Of a stretch of DNA of 64,000 nt, positions 25,543 through 37,800 are shown piece after piece. This DNA is from Tubiluchus corallicola (Eukaryota > Priapulida > Priapulimorpha > Priapulimorphida > Tubiluchidae). Position 1 is the first letter of the stretch. Every line of letters starts with the position of its first letter. The stretch is from assembly GCA_030141605.1 (NCBI GenBank), contig JAQGDQ010000215.1, forward strand, positions 310,314 through 374,313. The letters run 5' to 3'. Made by a program: the position numbers and the translations under genes. The notes under the pieces were generated by a model that was given only the letters and a program-made list of their open reading frames with translations, was not told where the DNA came from and did no database searches.

Positions 25543-25844
25543 ATGCTCGTCACGTCTATTGTAGACATTGGACAGGCAGAATTCTAAAGTAAAAGAAATC
25601 TGCCTTCAGACAGGCAAACGCAGCAGTAATCCAGCAAAAAACTAAACACTGCTACGCCAGTGGCTCATCAGCACCACTTCCGAAAAAAGACTACCATTGT
25701 TAGGCCTAGAGCCGCCTTCACGACAGGCTCCAATATCCACCCCACATCCCGTTCCACGTGTCACGGTGTTATGTTAGGGCTTATACCATTTTTATTTGCT
25801 CATTTTGAATGTATTAAGTTATAAATGTATATATATATATATAC

Positions 25845-25914
<70 letters not shown>

Positions 25915-25934
25915 ATATGTATATATGTATATAA

Positions 25935-25975
<41 letters not shown>

Positions 25976-28973
25976 TCTGTTATGATATACATTTCGTCAT
26001 CAGCTGTTGCGATGGTATCTTCATCGGCACTTTATTAAAATCAGCAATCTCTTTGCGTATCATTTGGTATCACTTACGTCAAATTAGGCCTAAACTTAAT
26101 TATGAAATTACGAAAATGATGCGTGTTTTTCAGTGTTTACAGTAAAATAATGGTGGTAAATTGGGACCCATTACCTGCCACAGAAGCTGTATTAATCACG
26201 ACGCCGCCATGTTCTTTCATGTGTTCATATGCAAGGTAAGTGCCTGTTATTACCGAAGTCTGAAAACAATAAAATTGCTGATTAGTAAATATTCACGTCA
26301 CTTGATCTGCTTCCTACTCTGGGCGCATTCTAGTTTTATTATAGAAATTAACTGTCTGAAAATAACTCATGTGCCATTTTTTCACGTGCCGTTTTTACCT
26401 TCTTTTCCATTCGTGTCATTTTTTTCTGTGCCATTCTTCCTGTGATATTTATACGGGGTCATTTTTTATGTGCCATTTTTACTGCCAATTTTTTCCTATG
26501 CCATTTTTACCTGTGCCATTTTTACCTTCTTTTCCATTCGTGTCATTTTTTCCTGTGCCATTTTTCCTGTGATATTTATACGGGGCAATTTTTTCATGTG
26601 CCATTTTTTCTGCCAATTTTTACCTGTGCCATTTTTACCTTCTTTTCCATTCGTGTCAATTTTTTCATGTGCCATTTTTCCTGTGATATTTATACGGGGC
26701 CATTTTTACCTGTGCCATTTGTACCGTGCACCGGTTCATATATGTCCGGTTAAACATTCGTTGAAAGTTTTTTTGCAGCAGCTTCGTATTTACCACGATA
26801 TTAATTCTTTTAAACGCTGTTGTTCTAATTTCAAAATTCTAGTATTTCTACCTCTCTTGTTTTCTAGCTGCAAGCCAGTCTTACTAGTAAGTCATTATAA
26901 GACGCTCGTTTTTGACAGACAGTTAATCTTATCAGTTTGCGACGCAATAATGGTAAACAATGGTACAATGGTCAGCTACAATGGTAAACAATGGACAATG
27001 GTCAGCTACAATGGTACAATGGTCAGCTACAACGGTAAACAATGGTACAATGGTCAGCTACAACGGTAAACAATGGTACAAAGGTCAGTTACAATGGTAA
27101 ACAATGGTACAAAGGTCAGTTACAATGGTAAAAAATGAACCAATAGATAAGTCTAGACTTCTATGAAAATAATGTTCATAGCGACTGAAGAAAAGACAAA
27201 AAGACGCACCAGGTTAATATCAATCATTCGTTTGTAATCTATTTCGTCTGCAATTCCAGCTGTGCACGAAACGATATCCAATCTACCAAACACTTCAAGT
27301 GTTCTTTGAAAAGCAGCTTTTAGTTCTGATTCATTGGTTACGTCGGTTTTGATGAATGTGGCTCTTCCTGTGCCAAATCTTGTGCAAAGTTGTGAGGCTG
27401 CTTCCTCACCCACATCATCTTTAACATCAACTATAGCAACACCCTGAAACAAACATCGTTCTATGTAACTGTTACAACAGTGTTTTCCAACTATTAAACG
27501 TAGGTGTTTTACATACCATATTATGTTGTTTTATGGTATGCTGTGTTACCTCCGCTCTGTTCTGCTCTGCTCTGCTTCTGTTCTGTTCTATTCTGCTTTG
27601 CTTCTGTTCTATTCAGCTCTGTTCGTCTTTGCTTCTGTTCTGTTCTGCTCTGCTCTGCTCTGCTCTGCTCTGCCCTGCTTCTGTTCTGTTCTATTCTGCT
27701 CTGCTTCTGTTCTGTTCTGCTCTGCTGTACTCTGCTCTGTTTTGTTCTGTTCTGTTCTGTTCTGTTCTGCTCTGCTCTGCTCTGCTCTGCTCTGCTCTGC
27801 TCTGCTCTGCTCTGCTCTGCTCTGCTCTGCTCTGCTCTGCTCTGCTTCACTTCTGTTCTATTCTGCTCTGTTCTGCTTTGCTTCTGTTCTGTTCTGCTCT
27901 GCTGTACTCTGCTCTGCTTTGTTCTGCTCTGTTCTGCTCTGTTTCTCTTCTGTTCTATTCTGCTCTGCTCTGCTCTGCTCTGTTCTGCTCTGTTTCTGTT
28001 CTGTTCTGTTCTGTTCTGTTCTGTTCTGTTCTGTTCTGTTCTGTTCTATTCTGCTCTGCTCTGCTCTGCTCTGCTCTGTCTGCTCTGCTTCTCTTCTGTT
28101 CTATTCTGCTCTGTTCTGCTTTGCTTCTGTTCTGTTCTGCTCTGCTCTGCTGTACTCTGCTCTGCTTTGTTCTGCTCTGCTCTGTTCTGCTCTGCTTCTC
28201 TTCTGTTCTCTTCTGCTCTGCTCTGTTCTGCTCTGTTTCTCTTCTGTTCTATTCGGCCCTGCTCTGCTGTGCTGTGCTGTGCTCTGTTCTGCTCTGCTCT
28301 GCTCTGTCCTACTCTACTCCGCTCTGCTATACTCTGCTGTACTCTGCTCTGTTTCTCTTCGGTTCTGCTCTGCTCTGTTGTGCTCTGTTTCTCTTCTGTT
28401 CTATTCGGCTCTGCTCTGCTCTGCTGTACTCTGCTCTGCTCTGCTCTGCTGTACTCTGCTCTGCTCTGCTCTGCTGTACTCTGCTCTGCTGTACTCTGCT
28501 CTGCTCTGCTCTGCTCTGCTGTACTCTGCTCTGCTCTGCTCTGCTCTGTTCTGCTCTGTTTCTCTTCTGTTCTATTCGGCTCTGCTCTGCTCTGCTCTGC
28601 TCTGCTCTGCTCTGCTCTTCTCTGCTCTGCTCTGCTCTGCTCTGCTCTGCTCTGCTCTGCTCTGCTCTGCTCTGCTCTGCTCTGCTCTGCTCTGCTCTGC
28701 TCTGCTCTGCTCTGCTCTGCTCTGCTCTGCTCTGTCCTATCCTGTCCTGTCCTGTTGCACATGAAGCAGTTTATTAACAAAACTGGTAATCTACAGATAA
28801 TGAAAGGTAAAGTCCAATCAACTCTGTCTGCAAGAACTATAAGCAGTATAATTATGTAGTTTAATAGTAAGTGATCTCACCTTTGCTTCTTTTTCCAGCA
28901 ATGCCTCACAGTATGCTCTTCCGATACCACGAGCGCCACCTGTAATCAGTGCCACTTTACCGTCGATCTTCAT
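22153..28973 (-). CDS. HPGD-like: 15-hydroxyprostaglandin dehydrogenase-like short-chain dehydrogenase (six exons)
   Basis: Coding exons in transcription order are 28973-28881, 27443-27210, 26259-26175, 25434-25352, 24504-24353 and 22279-22153. All junctions are GT-AG, phases agree, and the product is 257 aa (human HPGD is 266). Motifs seen: Rossmann TGGARGIG (11-18); Asp37 after beta-2 (VAIVDV), which favours NAD; catalytic Asn108 (DINL), Ser135 (NTASVAG), Tyr149 and Lys153 (YCATK); PG-motif region [14 protein letters not shown]. The C terminus [17 protein letters not shown] matches the HPGD end, where this family differs from other SDRs. Known family role: NAD-dependent oxidation of the 15-hydroxyl of prostaglandins and related hydroxy lipids in the cytosol. 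The substrate here is inferred. Odd points: the usual NNAG is CTAG (91-94), and the introns are heavily invaded by repeats. The ATG at 28973 opens exon 1 exactly where HPGD starts. Confidence 0.93.
22972..23502. repeat. 62-bp minisatellite, about 8.5 copies
   Basis: The unit holds cgtccgcacagacacggac, ttttctgtctgcacgttttac and gtccgcaaagttgtttccat. It is open in all three plus frames because 62 mod 3 is 2, so the long frames here are artefacts. Its reverse complement (gcggacgcaatggaaacaac) resembles the segment just after the second array (gtggacgcagtggaaacgac at about 24133), so the element ends are related. Confidence 0.95.
23597..24135. repeat. 30-bp minisatellite, about 18 copies
   Basis: The unit is cgtgcgtgtacgtggctttt plus cgtgtgcatc (30 bp, a multiple of 3), so all frames on both strands are open. 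Variants gtggaccc/gtgcaccc/gtgcatcc alternate and mark higher-order structure. Confidence 0.95.
24505..25100 (+). pseudogene. LINE 3' end (RT ORF C terminus and 3' UTR) in dehydrogenase intron 4
   Basis: The frame reads [17 protein letters not shown], then [40 protein letters not shown] and a stop at about 24815. This matches the conserved C-terminal tail (TRQ..KLYIPK..TN..K.S....GAVLWN.LP..IK) of CR1/Jockey-like non-LTR retrotransposons. An AT-rich 3' UTR follows, ending aataaataaaaaa near 25100. It is 5'-truncated, as is usual for LINE copies. Confidence 0.75.
25470..25543. repeat. (ATC)n microsatellite in dehydrogenase intron 3
   Basis: Perfect trinucleotide run. Confidence 0.97.
25826..25975. 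repeat. (TA)n microsatellite in dehydrogenase intron 3
   Basis: TA runs interrupted by TG and CA pairs. Confidence 0.95.
26364..26728. repeat. degenerate tandem repeat in dehydrogenase intron 2
   Basis: Two sub-motifs, ccatttttacctgtgccatt and ttttccattcgtgtcatttt, plus cctgtgatatttatacgggg, recur at intervals of roughly 115-125 bp (about 26394, 26524 and 26637). The open frames are artefacts. Confidence 0.85.
26946..27132. repeat. tandem repeat with acaatggtcagctacaatggtaaa-type units in dehydrogenase intron 2
   Basis: Irregular arrangement of two short motifs (caatggtaaacaatggtac and acaatggtcagcta). Confidence 0.9.
27547..28752. repeat. 1.2-kb (TCTGC/TCTGT)n pentanucleotide array in dehydrogenase intron 1
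   Basis: The array is built of CTGCT/CTGTT pentamers with periodic longer phrases (tctgctgtactctgctctg, gtttctcttctgttctattc) repeating as higher-order units. Its 3' part (28600-28735) is almost pure TCTGC. It fills most of the 1437-bp intron and is extremely pyrimidine-rich on the plus strand (purine-rich in the transcript). The 410-450 aa Leu/Cys/Ser frames are artefacts. Confidence 0.97.
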
Positions 28974-29385
28974 CGTTTATTGCCCTAAAAACTCTGAAAA
29001 TTAAGTGTGTTGAAAAATTGTCTTTTGAGCTTTTAATACCTAATGCGCGTAGCCGTGCAAACAGGTTGTCTTCTTCAACATCTGCTCTTATGTATTCTTT
29101 ATGTTCTTGTTTAAACATGACATAATTCTTTTTAAAGCAACACGAGTGTAGAGTTATCTTTTAAATGCTAAAGGTCACCTCACAGTAATGAGTACTAGGT
29201 GACATGTTCAATTGTTCATGCATATTTCATAGTTGGAGTAGATGCGTGGTTCGTTTCACGGAAGAGGGGAGTTGAACGTCCTGCGAAAAAAACAATGACA
29301 GACAATTAACTGATTGCTAGAAAAAATATTATGCATGTATTGTATTCGCGTTGAAAGGAATTTTTGTTTGTTTTTATTTTAAATC
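28974..29385 (-). promoter_or_regulatory. upstream flank of the dehydrogenase gene
   Basis: This stretch must hold the 5' UTR and probably the promoter of the minus-strand dehydrogenase. I see no TATA box or initiator I would defend. Confidence 0.25.
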
Positions 29386-29387
29386 TC

Positions 29388-29912
29388 AGGCAATATTGTT
29401 CCGACGCCGCCATTACATGACGTCACTACGCAAACATAAATCAGGGGAAGAAAAGGCAATGTTAAATTATGTGCTGAAAAACTTTCCACGCAAATCTATA
29501 TTGTTTAGCATTTCACTTACCTATTGGAAAGACTTATGTAACTAGAAATAATAATTTCAAATGTTTGTGTCAATTGGTAAAATGTTGCTGACTCACCCTC
29601 CAGGGTGCGACCCTCACAAACCAAAAACGTATTTTTAATCTTATTGACAAGATGCAGTAATTTCAAATTTCATTTAATCAGTGACATGTGCGCTACGGAT
29701 GCTCTGATTATTTTTTCAAAGTTTATACAATCTTATCTAAACTTGCTTCAAATGTATTATCGTCAAAATGGCTGCGTCCAACGGTTTTATACAGCGTTAC
29801 TGCCAACGCAAGTCTAATATGCACAAAGACAGTATGTAAGTGGTATAAAATTTCAAGACGAATTTTTTAAGCTTTATGTAAGTGGAGTGTTTTCTTGTGG
29901 TTTTAAGTGGTA
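29388..29912. mobile_element. dispersed repeat family C, copy 1
   Basis: Aligns in the same orientation with 62465-62990. Shared stretches are aagaaaaggcaat, ttgtttagcattt, taatcttattgacaagat, gattattttttcaaa, ttatctaaactt and gttttatacagc.ttactgc. Roughly 520 bp, non-coding. Ends are not sharply defined. Confidence 0.65.
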
Positions 29913-30593
29913 ATACACAAAATTCGACATTCTGTTTGCAAGGCATTAAATAACAGGTCTTAGTTAAAAAGTCGATGCTTGTGGCGTAATCGGCACCTAG
30001 CTGATTATCAGGGCTTTGGCTCTACTAACTTCTAGTATGTCTTCTTTGTTATAGTCATCTTCTTTTTCTTCTTCTTTTACAGATGAGACGTGACATTTCA
30101 GCACAATATTTCGTCTAGTAAGCCTACTATGGTTTGTTATCAATATCAACAGCTTCAGCAACAACACTGACTCCACTATCGTTCAACAGCTCAGGTAACT
30201 CATACCTTTATCTTTCTTCGAACTTGCAAGTTTCCCGTCAAATCAAAGTCAGATCATAATGCTCAAAATCAAGCCAATGTGTTAGGAAGTTCAGTGTTTA
30301 TAACTGCCTAGAATATATTGTATTTAAAAGCGTTTTGTTAATGGTGGTGTTCGTAAAATTTGTGAATAAAGAATATTCATATTGTTCTAAACGTGTTGTT
30401 GAAACGACAGATCGTGTTGTACGTGTAGTTCATGTCTCAAGCGACATTCAGTTTCCTGAAAAAAAGTAGCAGTCACCAGGTATTCATGTGATTGTGATGT
30501 TCATTGCATTGAAGGCGATGTCATTCTTGTACAGTAATGTTGTTGCCATCGCTCCTATTCCTACTAAAGTGGCAGTTCTGCTTAGGAGATGAC
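29913..30593. other. no gene recognised
   Basis: Intergenic DNA with a short CTT/TTC-rich patch near 30058-30080. Confidence 0.3.
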
Positions 30594-30664
30594 GACAATG
30601 ATGATAATAATGATGATGATGATGGTGATGGTGATGATGATGATCGTGGAGGTAGTGGTGATAG

Positions 30665-30710
<46 letters not shown>

Positions 30711-30826
30711 GATGATGATGTTGATGATGATGACGATGTCGACGACGACGAGATGATGATGATGATGACGATGACAATGATGATGATGACGATGAGGAGG
30801 AGGAGGAGGAGGACGAGGATTATTAT
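30594..30826. repeat. (GAT)n/(GAC)n/(GAG)n trinucleotide tract
   Basis: Imperfect GATGAT run with GAC and GAG variants. Asp-rich and His-rich frames are artefacts. Confidence 0.95.
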
Positions 30827-31384
30827 AACAATGATGCAAACGAATTTTTTGTACAGATTGATTTTCAGCAGCGTTGTACGGTAAATGCTATACGTAATGT
30901 AAATAATTATAGCAATACGAGAAATCGCCAGAGGATTCCCAAGTTTTGCAAGCAGTCGACCATCCAGTTCCTAGCCAGGTTTGGTGTTTTTTACTTTACG
31001 ACCAGGCAACCACCTCGAGAAAACTGGATGAAGTGAACACGTGAATTTTCAACCTTTGACCAATAATCTTGCAGCCAAGGAAATCTTGTTTAGTCTACAT
31101 ATCAATGTGAATAGTTAAAATAGTCAAACGAGCTCATTACCCTTTATCGTCACTGCCACTACTTGCATGGCTAATTTATTTACGTGATTAAATACATTCA
31201 GCAGTCGCAGATATTATAGTATGTAGACTTTCAGTACGAAGTCATGCCCTAGTGAAGGTAGTGACGTAGACCTGTTTTAAACTTTGTCCTCCAGGGGCGA
31301 TCAAGGCCTTGCTGTGCCGCTTGCATAGCTTAGGCATTTTAGTTACGTTTTAGATTTATACATATTCGTTTTGGACTTGATGTG
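30827..31384. other. no feature seen
   Basis: Unique sequence upstream of the 41-bp array. Confidence 0.3.
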
Positions 31385-32942
31385 CTCAGACATCTTGTGT
31401 TTTGGGTTTGCAAGTTTTAGTTGTGATCAAGCATCTTGTGTTTTAGGTTTGCAAGTCTTAATTGTGATCAAGCATCTTGTGTTTTAGGTTTGCGAGTCTT
31501 AATTGCGATCAAGCATCTTGTGTTTTAGGTTTGCAAGTCTTAATTGCGATCAAGCATCTTGTGTTTTAGATTTGCAAGTCTTAATTGTGATCAAGCATCT
31601 TCTGTTTTAGGTTGGCAAGTTTTCATTGTGATATCAAGCATCTTGTGTTTTAGGTTTGCAAGTCTTAATTGCGATCAAGCATCTTGTGTTTTAGGTTTGC
31701 GAGTCTTAATTGTGATCAAGCATCTTGTGTTTTAGGTTTGCGAGTCTTAATTGTGCTCAAGCATCTTGTGTTTTAGGTTTGCGAGTCTTAATTGTGATCA
31801 AGCATCATGTGTTTTAGGTTTGCGAGTCTTAATTGTGATCAAACAGCTTGTGTTTTAGGTTTGCGAGTCTTAATTGTGATCAAGCATCTTGTGTTTTAGG
31901 TTTGCGAGTCTTAATTGTCATGAAATATCTTGTGTTTTAGATTTGCAAGTCTTAATTGTGATCAAACATCTTCTGTTTTAGGTTTGCAAGTTTTCATTGT
32001 GATCAAGCATCCTGTGTTTTAGATTTGCAAGTCTTAATTGTGATCAAGCATCTTGTGTTTTAGGTTTGCAAGTCTTAATTGTGATCAAGCATCTTGTGTT
32101 TTAGGTTTGCGAGTCTTAATTGTGAACAAGCATCTTGTGTTTTAGGTTTGCAAGTCTTAATTGTGATCAAGCATCTTCTGTTTTAGGTTTGCAAGTCTTA
32201 ATTGTGCTCAATCATCTTGTGTTTTAGGTTTGCGAGTCTTAATTGTGATCAAACATCTTGTGTTTTAGGTTTGCGAGTCTTAATTGTGATCAAGCATCTT
32301 CTGTTTTAGGTTTGCGAGTCTTAATTGTGATCAAGCATCTTCTGTTTTAGGTTTGCGAGTCTTAATTGCGATCAAGCATCTTGTGTTTTAGGTTTGCAAG
32401 TCTTAGTTGTGATCAATCATCTTCTGTTTTAGGTTTGCGAGTCTTAATTGTGATCAAGCATCTTCTGTTTTAGGTTTGCGAGTCTTAATTGCGATCAAGC
32501 ATCTTCTGTTTTAGGTTTGCGAGTCTTAATTGCGATCAAGCATCTTGTGTTTTAGGTTTGCGAGTCGTAATTGTGATCAAACATCTTGTGTTTTAGATTT
32601 GCAAGTCTTAATTGCGATCAAGCATCTTGTGTTTTAGGTTTGCGAGTCGTAATTGTGATCAAACATCTTGTGTTTTAGGTTTGCAAGTTTTAATTGTGAT
32701 CAAACATCTTGTGTTTTAGGTTTGCAAGTCTTAATTGTGAACAAGCATCTTGTGTTTTAGGTTTGCGAGTCTTAATTGTGATCAAACATCTTGTGTTTTA
32801 GGTTTGCAAGTCTTAATTGTGATCAAACATCTTGTGTTTTAGGTTTGCAAGTCTTAATTGTGAACAAGCATCTTGTGCTTTAGGTTTGCAATTCTTAATT
32901 GTGATCAAACATCTTGTGTTTTAGGTTTGCAAGTCTTAATTG
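31385..32942. repeat. 41-bp minisatellite, about 38 copies, abutting the sulfotransferase start
   Basis: The unit contains atcttgtgttttaggtttgc, gagtcttaat and tgtgatcaagc (41 bp). Variant sites are c/g of gcgag/gcaag, tctg/tgtg, and the TGATCA palindrome (tgaaca, tgctca). Each unit carries a pyrimidine tract plus ttttag, which resembles a 3' splice site. The last unit ends about 25 bp before the sulfotransferase start codon. Confidence 0.95.
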
Positions 32943-32969
32943 CTTTTTTTGAACAGCAGTGAATTTGAA

Positions 32970-34849
32970 ATGGAATTACCAGAACTTTATAAATCAGCAA
33001 GTGATAGATTAGCGAGAGGGGGCGACGGCATCGTTCGGGAAATTTCAGTTTATGATGAACTCTTTCCCGCATATCAAAGAGGAGAAATGAAAATCAAGTC
33101 AAGTGACGTCATTGTTGTTTCGTATCCAAAGTCTGGTATGTAGATTTTTAACATGTGACGTCAATTTCTAGTAACCGCTCTTATTTAGAAGTGTAAATTA
33201 AATGTTTTAACAAGATTAGCTGATCTATTCCAGTCTATTTTCTTGTGTTGCGTCTAGTCATGTCCAATCTGGTCTTGTTAGATCTATTTTAATCTAATAC
33301 AATACTAGTCCTACATTCTAGTCAAACTGGTGTCAAATCAGCCAAGTTCAACCCACAAGAGCTGAGATAAGCATGAAACCATATCAATCTAAAGCAAGCT
33401 AAACCTAGCCAGGCCTTGCAAAGCAAAACAACAAGGACAAATCGTGTCAAGCTAAGGAAAGCAAAGTCAAGTCAAACAAGAACAAGCCAAGCTAGATCAA
33501 TCCAGTTAAACAAACAGTCAATCCAAGCCAAGCGAAATCAAGCCAAATTAACTAAGCTAAGCTAAGCCAAACAAAGGTAAGCTGCCAAGCAAATAACACC
33601 GCGAGAAAATAAGCAACTCAAACAAAACCAACCCTAGGATGCAAAGCTAAGCATGCCAGTCATGGTAATTATGCTAAATTAACCAAAGCAAACAACACTA
33701 AACCAAGATATGTCAACAAAAGCCATCGAAATCAGTCAAATTTTGCAGCATTTTTTCAAGGTTTTAATGTTTATAGTAGGTATAACATATGCATTGTTCA
33801 GAAGATTTTTTACACTTACAAGCCAATTACTTGAGCGATATACATTTTCACAGGTACAGTATGGATGACAAATATCGTTGGAAGAATTCTAAGTCGTGGT
33901 GATGTGGATACGTACAACAACTTAATGGCTGAACTCAATGTCACGGATATGTTATTCGGCATGACAGTCAAAGAAAAACTGCAAAAATTAAACTCTCCAT
34001 CCTCACACGCGAGAAGATTACTCGTGTCTCACAGCATACCGGAAGTTCTACCTCCAGGAATTTTCCAGGACAAATGTAGACCAAAGGTAAAAATTGCTGC
34101 TTTTGAATTTAGTTTAGATTTTGAGAAAAAGTGCGTGTTCGTTGAGTGCGAAGTGATAACAAAACGAAAACAATCACCTCTTCATCAAAATATTTTCCTT
34201 ACAGGTCATTTACGTGATGCGAAATCCAAAAGATGTGGCCGTTTCCGACTACCATTTTCACCGTTCATCAAGACTGCTTAAACAAGTTGCTATAGACATG
34301 AGTTTCAGTCAATTTTTGTCGTATTACATTAATGATGACCGTAAGCAACCTTCCACTTTATTTAATTGAATAAGATCTTATCGCAATAGATCAAACTAAT
34401 CGTGAAGAACCGAGCCAGGTTAAATCTAATTAATGCCAACTAATCAAACAAAGTCCAGCCAAGCAGAATCGAAACAGACTAATTTAAATAAAACTAAGCT
34501 TATCTAAACAGACCCAAACCAGCCTAATTCAAGTAAAATCCCTTCAAGCCAATTTAAATCAATCTATGAACAGAATCGGTCAAGTTTCAAGGATATCTTC
34601 AATAAAACACTCAAAAGCAACTACTTCAAACTGTATTCACTGTTAGTCTTGGTGGTGCTAAATTTTAGTCGCAAAATGCACAGTATGGCCACTCGGCCTT
34701 TCAACATATTGTAAATTATAACTAGTTTCATTACTGTTGTTGTTGTTGTCGTCATCACCAGACGTCGTCACCACTGTTGCAGTTGTTGCTGTCATTGTTG
34801 TCGTTCTGGTTGTTGTTGTTTTGTTGTTGTCGTCGTCACCACTGTTGCT

Positions 34850-34887
<38 letters not shown>

Positions 34888-37800
34888 GTCGTCGTCGTCG
34901 CTGCCACCATTGCTGTTGTTGTTGTTTTTCTTTTCTCATATCAATCACGAAATAAATATACTTGCAATAACTCATGTGGACTTAACCTAATATTTCTGCA
35001 CAGTTATAATGGGAGGATGGTTTGAGCACGTCAGTAAATGGTGGAAATATGCAGACGACGAAAATATTCTCTTTATTAAATACGAAGATGTTCTCAAGGC
35101 ACGTATAAAATAATAGTCATTTCTGCCATATTTGAATTTTATTGCAAAATGCTTGATTTAAAGCATTGCATAATTTGGAAATACTTTAAAAATTACTAAA
35201 TTAGGTTGTAATTATGTTACCTAATTGTAGTTAACTAGTAGACTTTACAGAAGTGGTAACCGGCTTCGTTTGGAGTCCTTTTTCTCCTTTTGAGAATTAT
35301 GAATTAAGGAATAAAGTTGAGAATTATGTAACTAATTAGCTGAGTTACCTAGGCCACGTCTCCCTATATGTTAATCCATGGCAAGTCTGATCCATGGTTA
35401 ATCTAAGTCAATGGTCTTTGTCAGCTCTAAACTGAGTGTTCTCCAAACACCTAATATCATACGTGTATAATTTTGACTAAATTATGTCAAGTTCGATTGT
35501 ATAAAGATGTGTTGGCATTACTGTTCTACGTAGCCTTGTTGTGTTTGTGGGAAAGAATGTCTATTCTTAACGTCTCGAATTGATTTTGTGTTATAATTTT
35601 TGACAAGGTTCAACCTAAAAATATTAATGTCACTGCTTAGGCCCATTTCACAGCGAGGACTCGTGAAGGAATTCTGCTGCCAGCTAGAAGCTATGCGTCC
35701 TCCTCGCGAGGAATTTTGTTGCACGGTCGAAATAATGTATGATGAGGAATCCTCGCGGAATTCAGTTTTATATTTAACCTTTTTGTTGTTTAACGAAGAA
35801 CAATTAACATATTTCAGCATAAAATTCCAAGATTTAATCTCTCTGTTAACATACTGACGATTTATTAATGCAACATCGATGACTATATTCGTGTAAAAGA
35901 TATATAACACACACATACATTCATTTTATACATGTATATTTTCAGATTTTGAAGTGGTTAGTAGAACTTTAAATGCTTTAAAGAAATAAACAGGTTTGGC
36001 ATTATATTGACTAACATTATTAATTGTACTTTGTATATGAGAAATACGACAAGTATAACTTAATTTAGACATGGTTAGGTTATACAGTATAAAACTAGCA
36101 AAGTAGCTCCAGCTAACAGGACGCGCGGAAAAAATCTCGCGGTTTCACTGTGAAATGAACTTTCTTATTGCACGGAATTTCGAGAAAAATCGGAAATCTT
36201 CTGGCAGCAGTTCGGTGCTTCGTTTTCCCTTGCGCCCTCAATGTGAAAGGGGCCTAAGAAACACATTTGCTGATGTAATTTTAATACAACTTTTCTTAAT
36301 ATAATTAAATACTACGGTCAAACAGATACGCGCGATGATGTAAAAAGGTATACCGTTTCATATTCCTTCACTAAATGCACGTAAAATTTTGTAATTTTTA
36401 TGAGGTAACTCCTTCCTGGTTTGCAGCACTGCTGAAAGATTATTTTCTAATTTGAAATTTTGCAGGAGCGCAAGAAACATGTCTGTCGTGTAGCAGAATT
36501 TCTAGATGTTAATCTAGCAGATCATGAAGCTGACGTCATCACAGAAGCTACAGGTTTTCAAGCCATGCGAAAATATGTTGATGATAATCTTGATTCAGCT
36601 ATGAAACGTATGTCTGCAGAAAATACAAACCCTGAAGATTTAACGCCTGATCCAAGCGTTTCACATTTCATCAGAAAAGGTATTTCATTGTTACTTAAAA
36701 AGATTTCTGCTTTTTAAGGGGCAATAAACTTTTTCGCAGTTTCGTTGTGCGCACGCGCAGTTGCTGTAGGTCAAAGATTAAGTGTACCACAGCAACGGGT
36801 CTTATTTACAACCGTCACATGACATGTGGGTAAAGCAAAGCCGTCTGCCGCATCAGTTCAGCAAACTTCATTTGTTTTACGTCGACTTCAGTTAGTTATG
36901 CATTAGTCTGTGCCTAGCGTGATTTACTAGCAGAACTTGCTTGGGAACAAGAAAAAAATGAACTAGGTAAGGTTCCAATTAAGTGTTAAAACGGTTACCA
37001 TTACAATAACACAGGCTGCGAGGCGTTGCCTGGTACACTTAACCTTTGACTTTTTCACGATCACCGTGAATCGCTGGAACTGTGAAAAGGCTTATTGGGA
37101 AACTGCGTGCCCAGTATCTAGTTCCTAAATTATACATGACGGGTAATAGCTATACGATTATGTTATTTTTCAAGTTTCTGAAGTTGGTATTGTTGTAGAA
37201 CATTATGAACGAGTTTGGAGGGTTATTCTATTACGAAATCTGAAAATTTTTGTGATGATTGCGATTATATATTATATAAGGACAGAACTGGATAAAATAG
37301 AAAATGTCAGCTCAAAATTATGTTAAGTTATCACTAATACACGGTGCATATTTTTAAAAAACATGAGGCCTATTTTCCCCGCCATTTCATCACCAGAATC
37401 AGATGGGTAATGTATTATTACAATTACCCATTGAAGATCAGATGATGTATTAATTGAAACCTTTTTATTACTGCGTGTATGGAAGATGCTCTTACATAGC
37501 TCATTACTGGTTTCTAATCGCCGACAGTTTATTTATAGAAATCCTTTTTCTGCTGCTTCTCATAACCTAGATGTCATAACCTAGATGTCATAACCTAGAT
37601 ATCATAACCTAGATGTCATAACCTCGATGTCATAATCTAGACATTCCTAGATGTAGAGCAACGGCTTATATTTTTCCTCGAGTTTTTTTTGTCCTCTCTT
37701 CCGTTTTTCTACCTTTTTGTCTTTCCCACCCTACAGCTTTTAACTACCAGGAAACAGGTTCTCTGAAAACTACAACTTCATTTGATTCTGGAAGAATGTT

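Noticed and set aside
27504-28859. 410-450 aa Leu/Cys/Ser-rich frames and a Glu/Gln/Arg-rich minus frame
   Set aside because: Pentanucleotide array in dehydrogenase intron 1. Low complexity in every frame.
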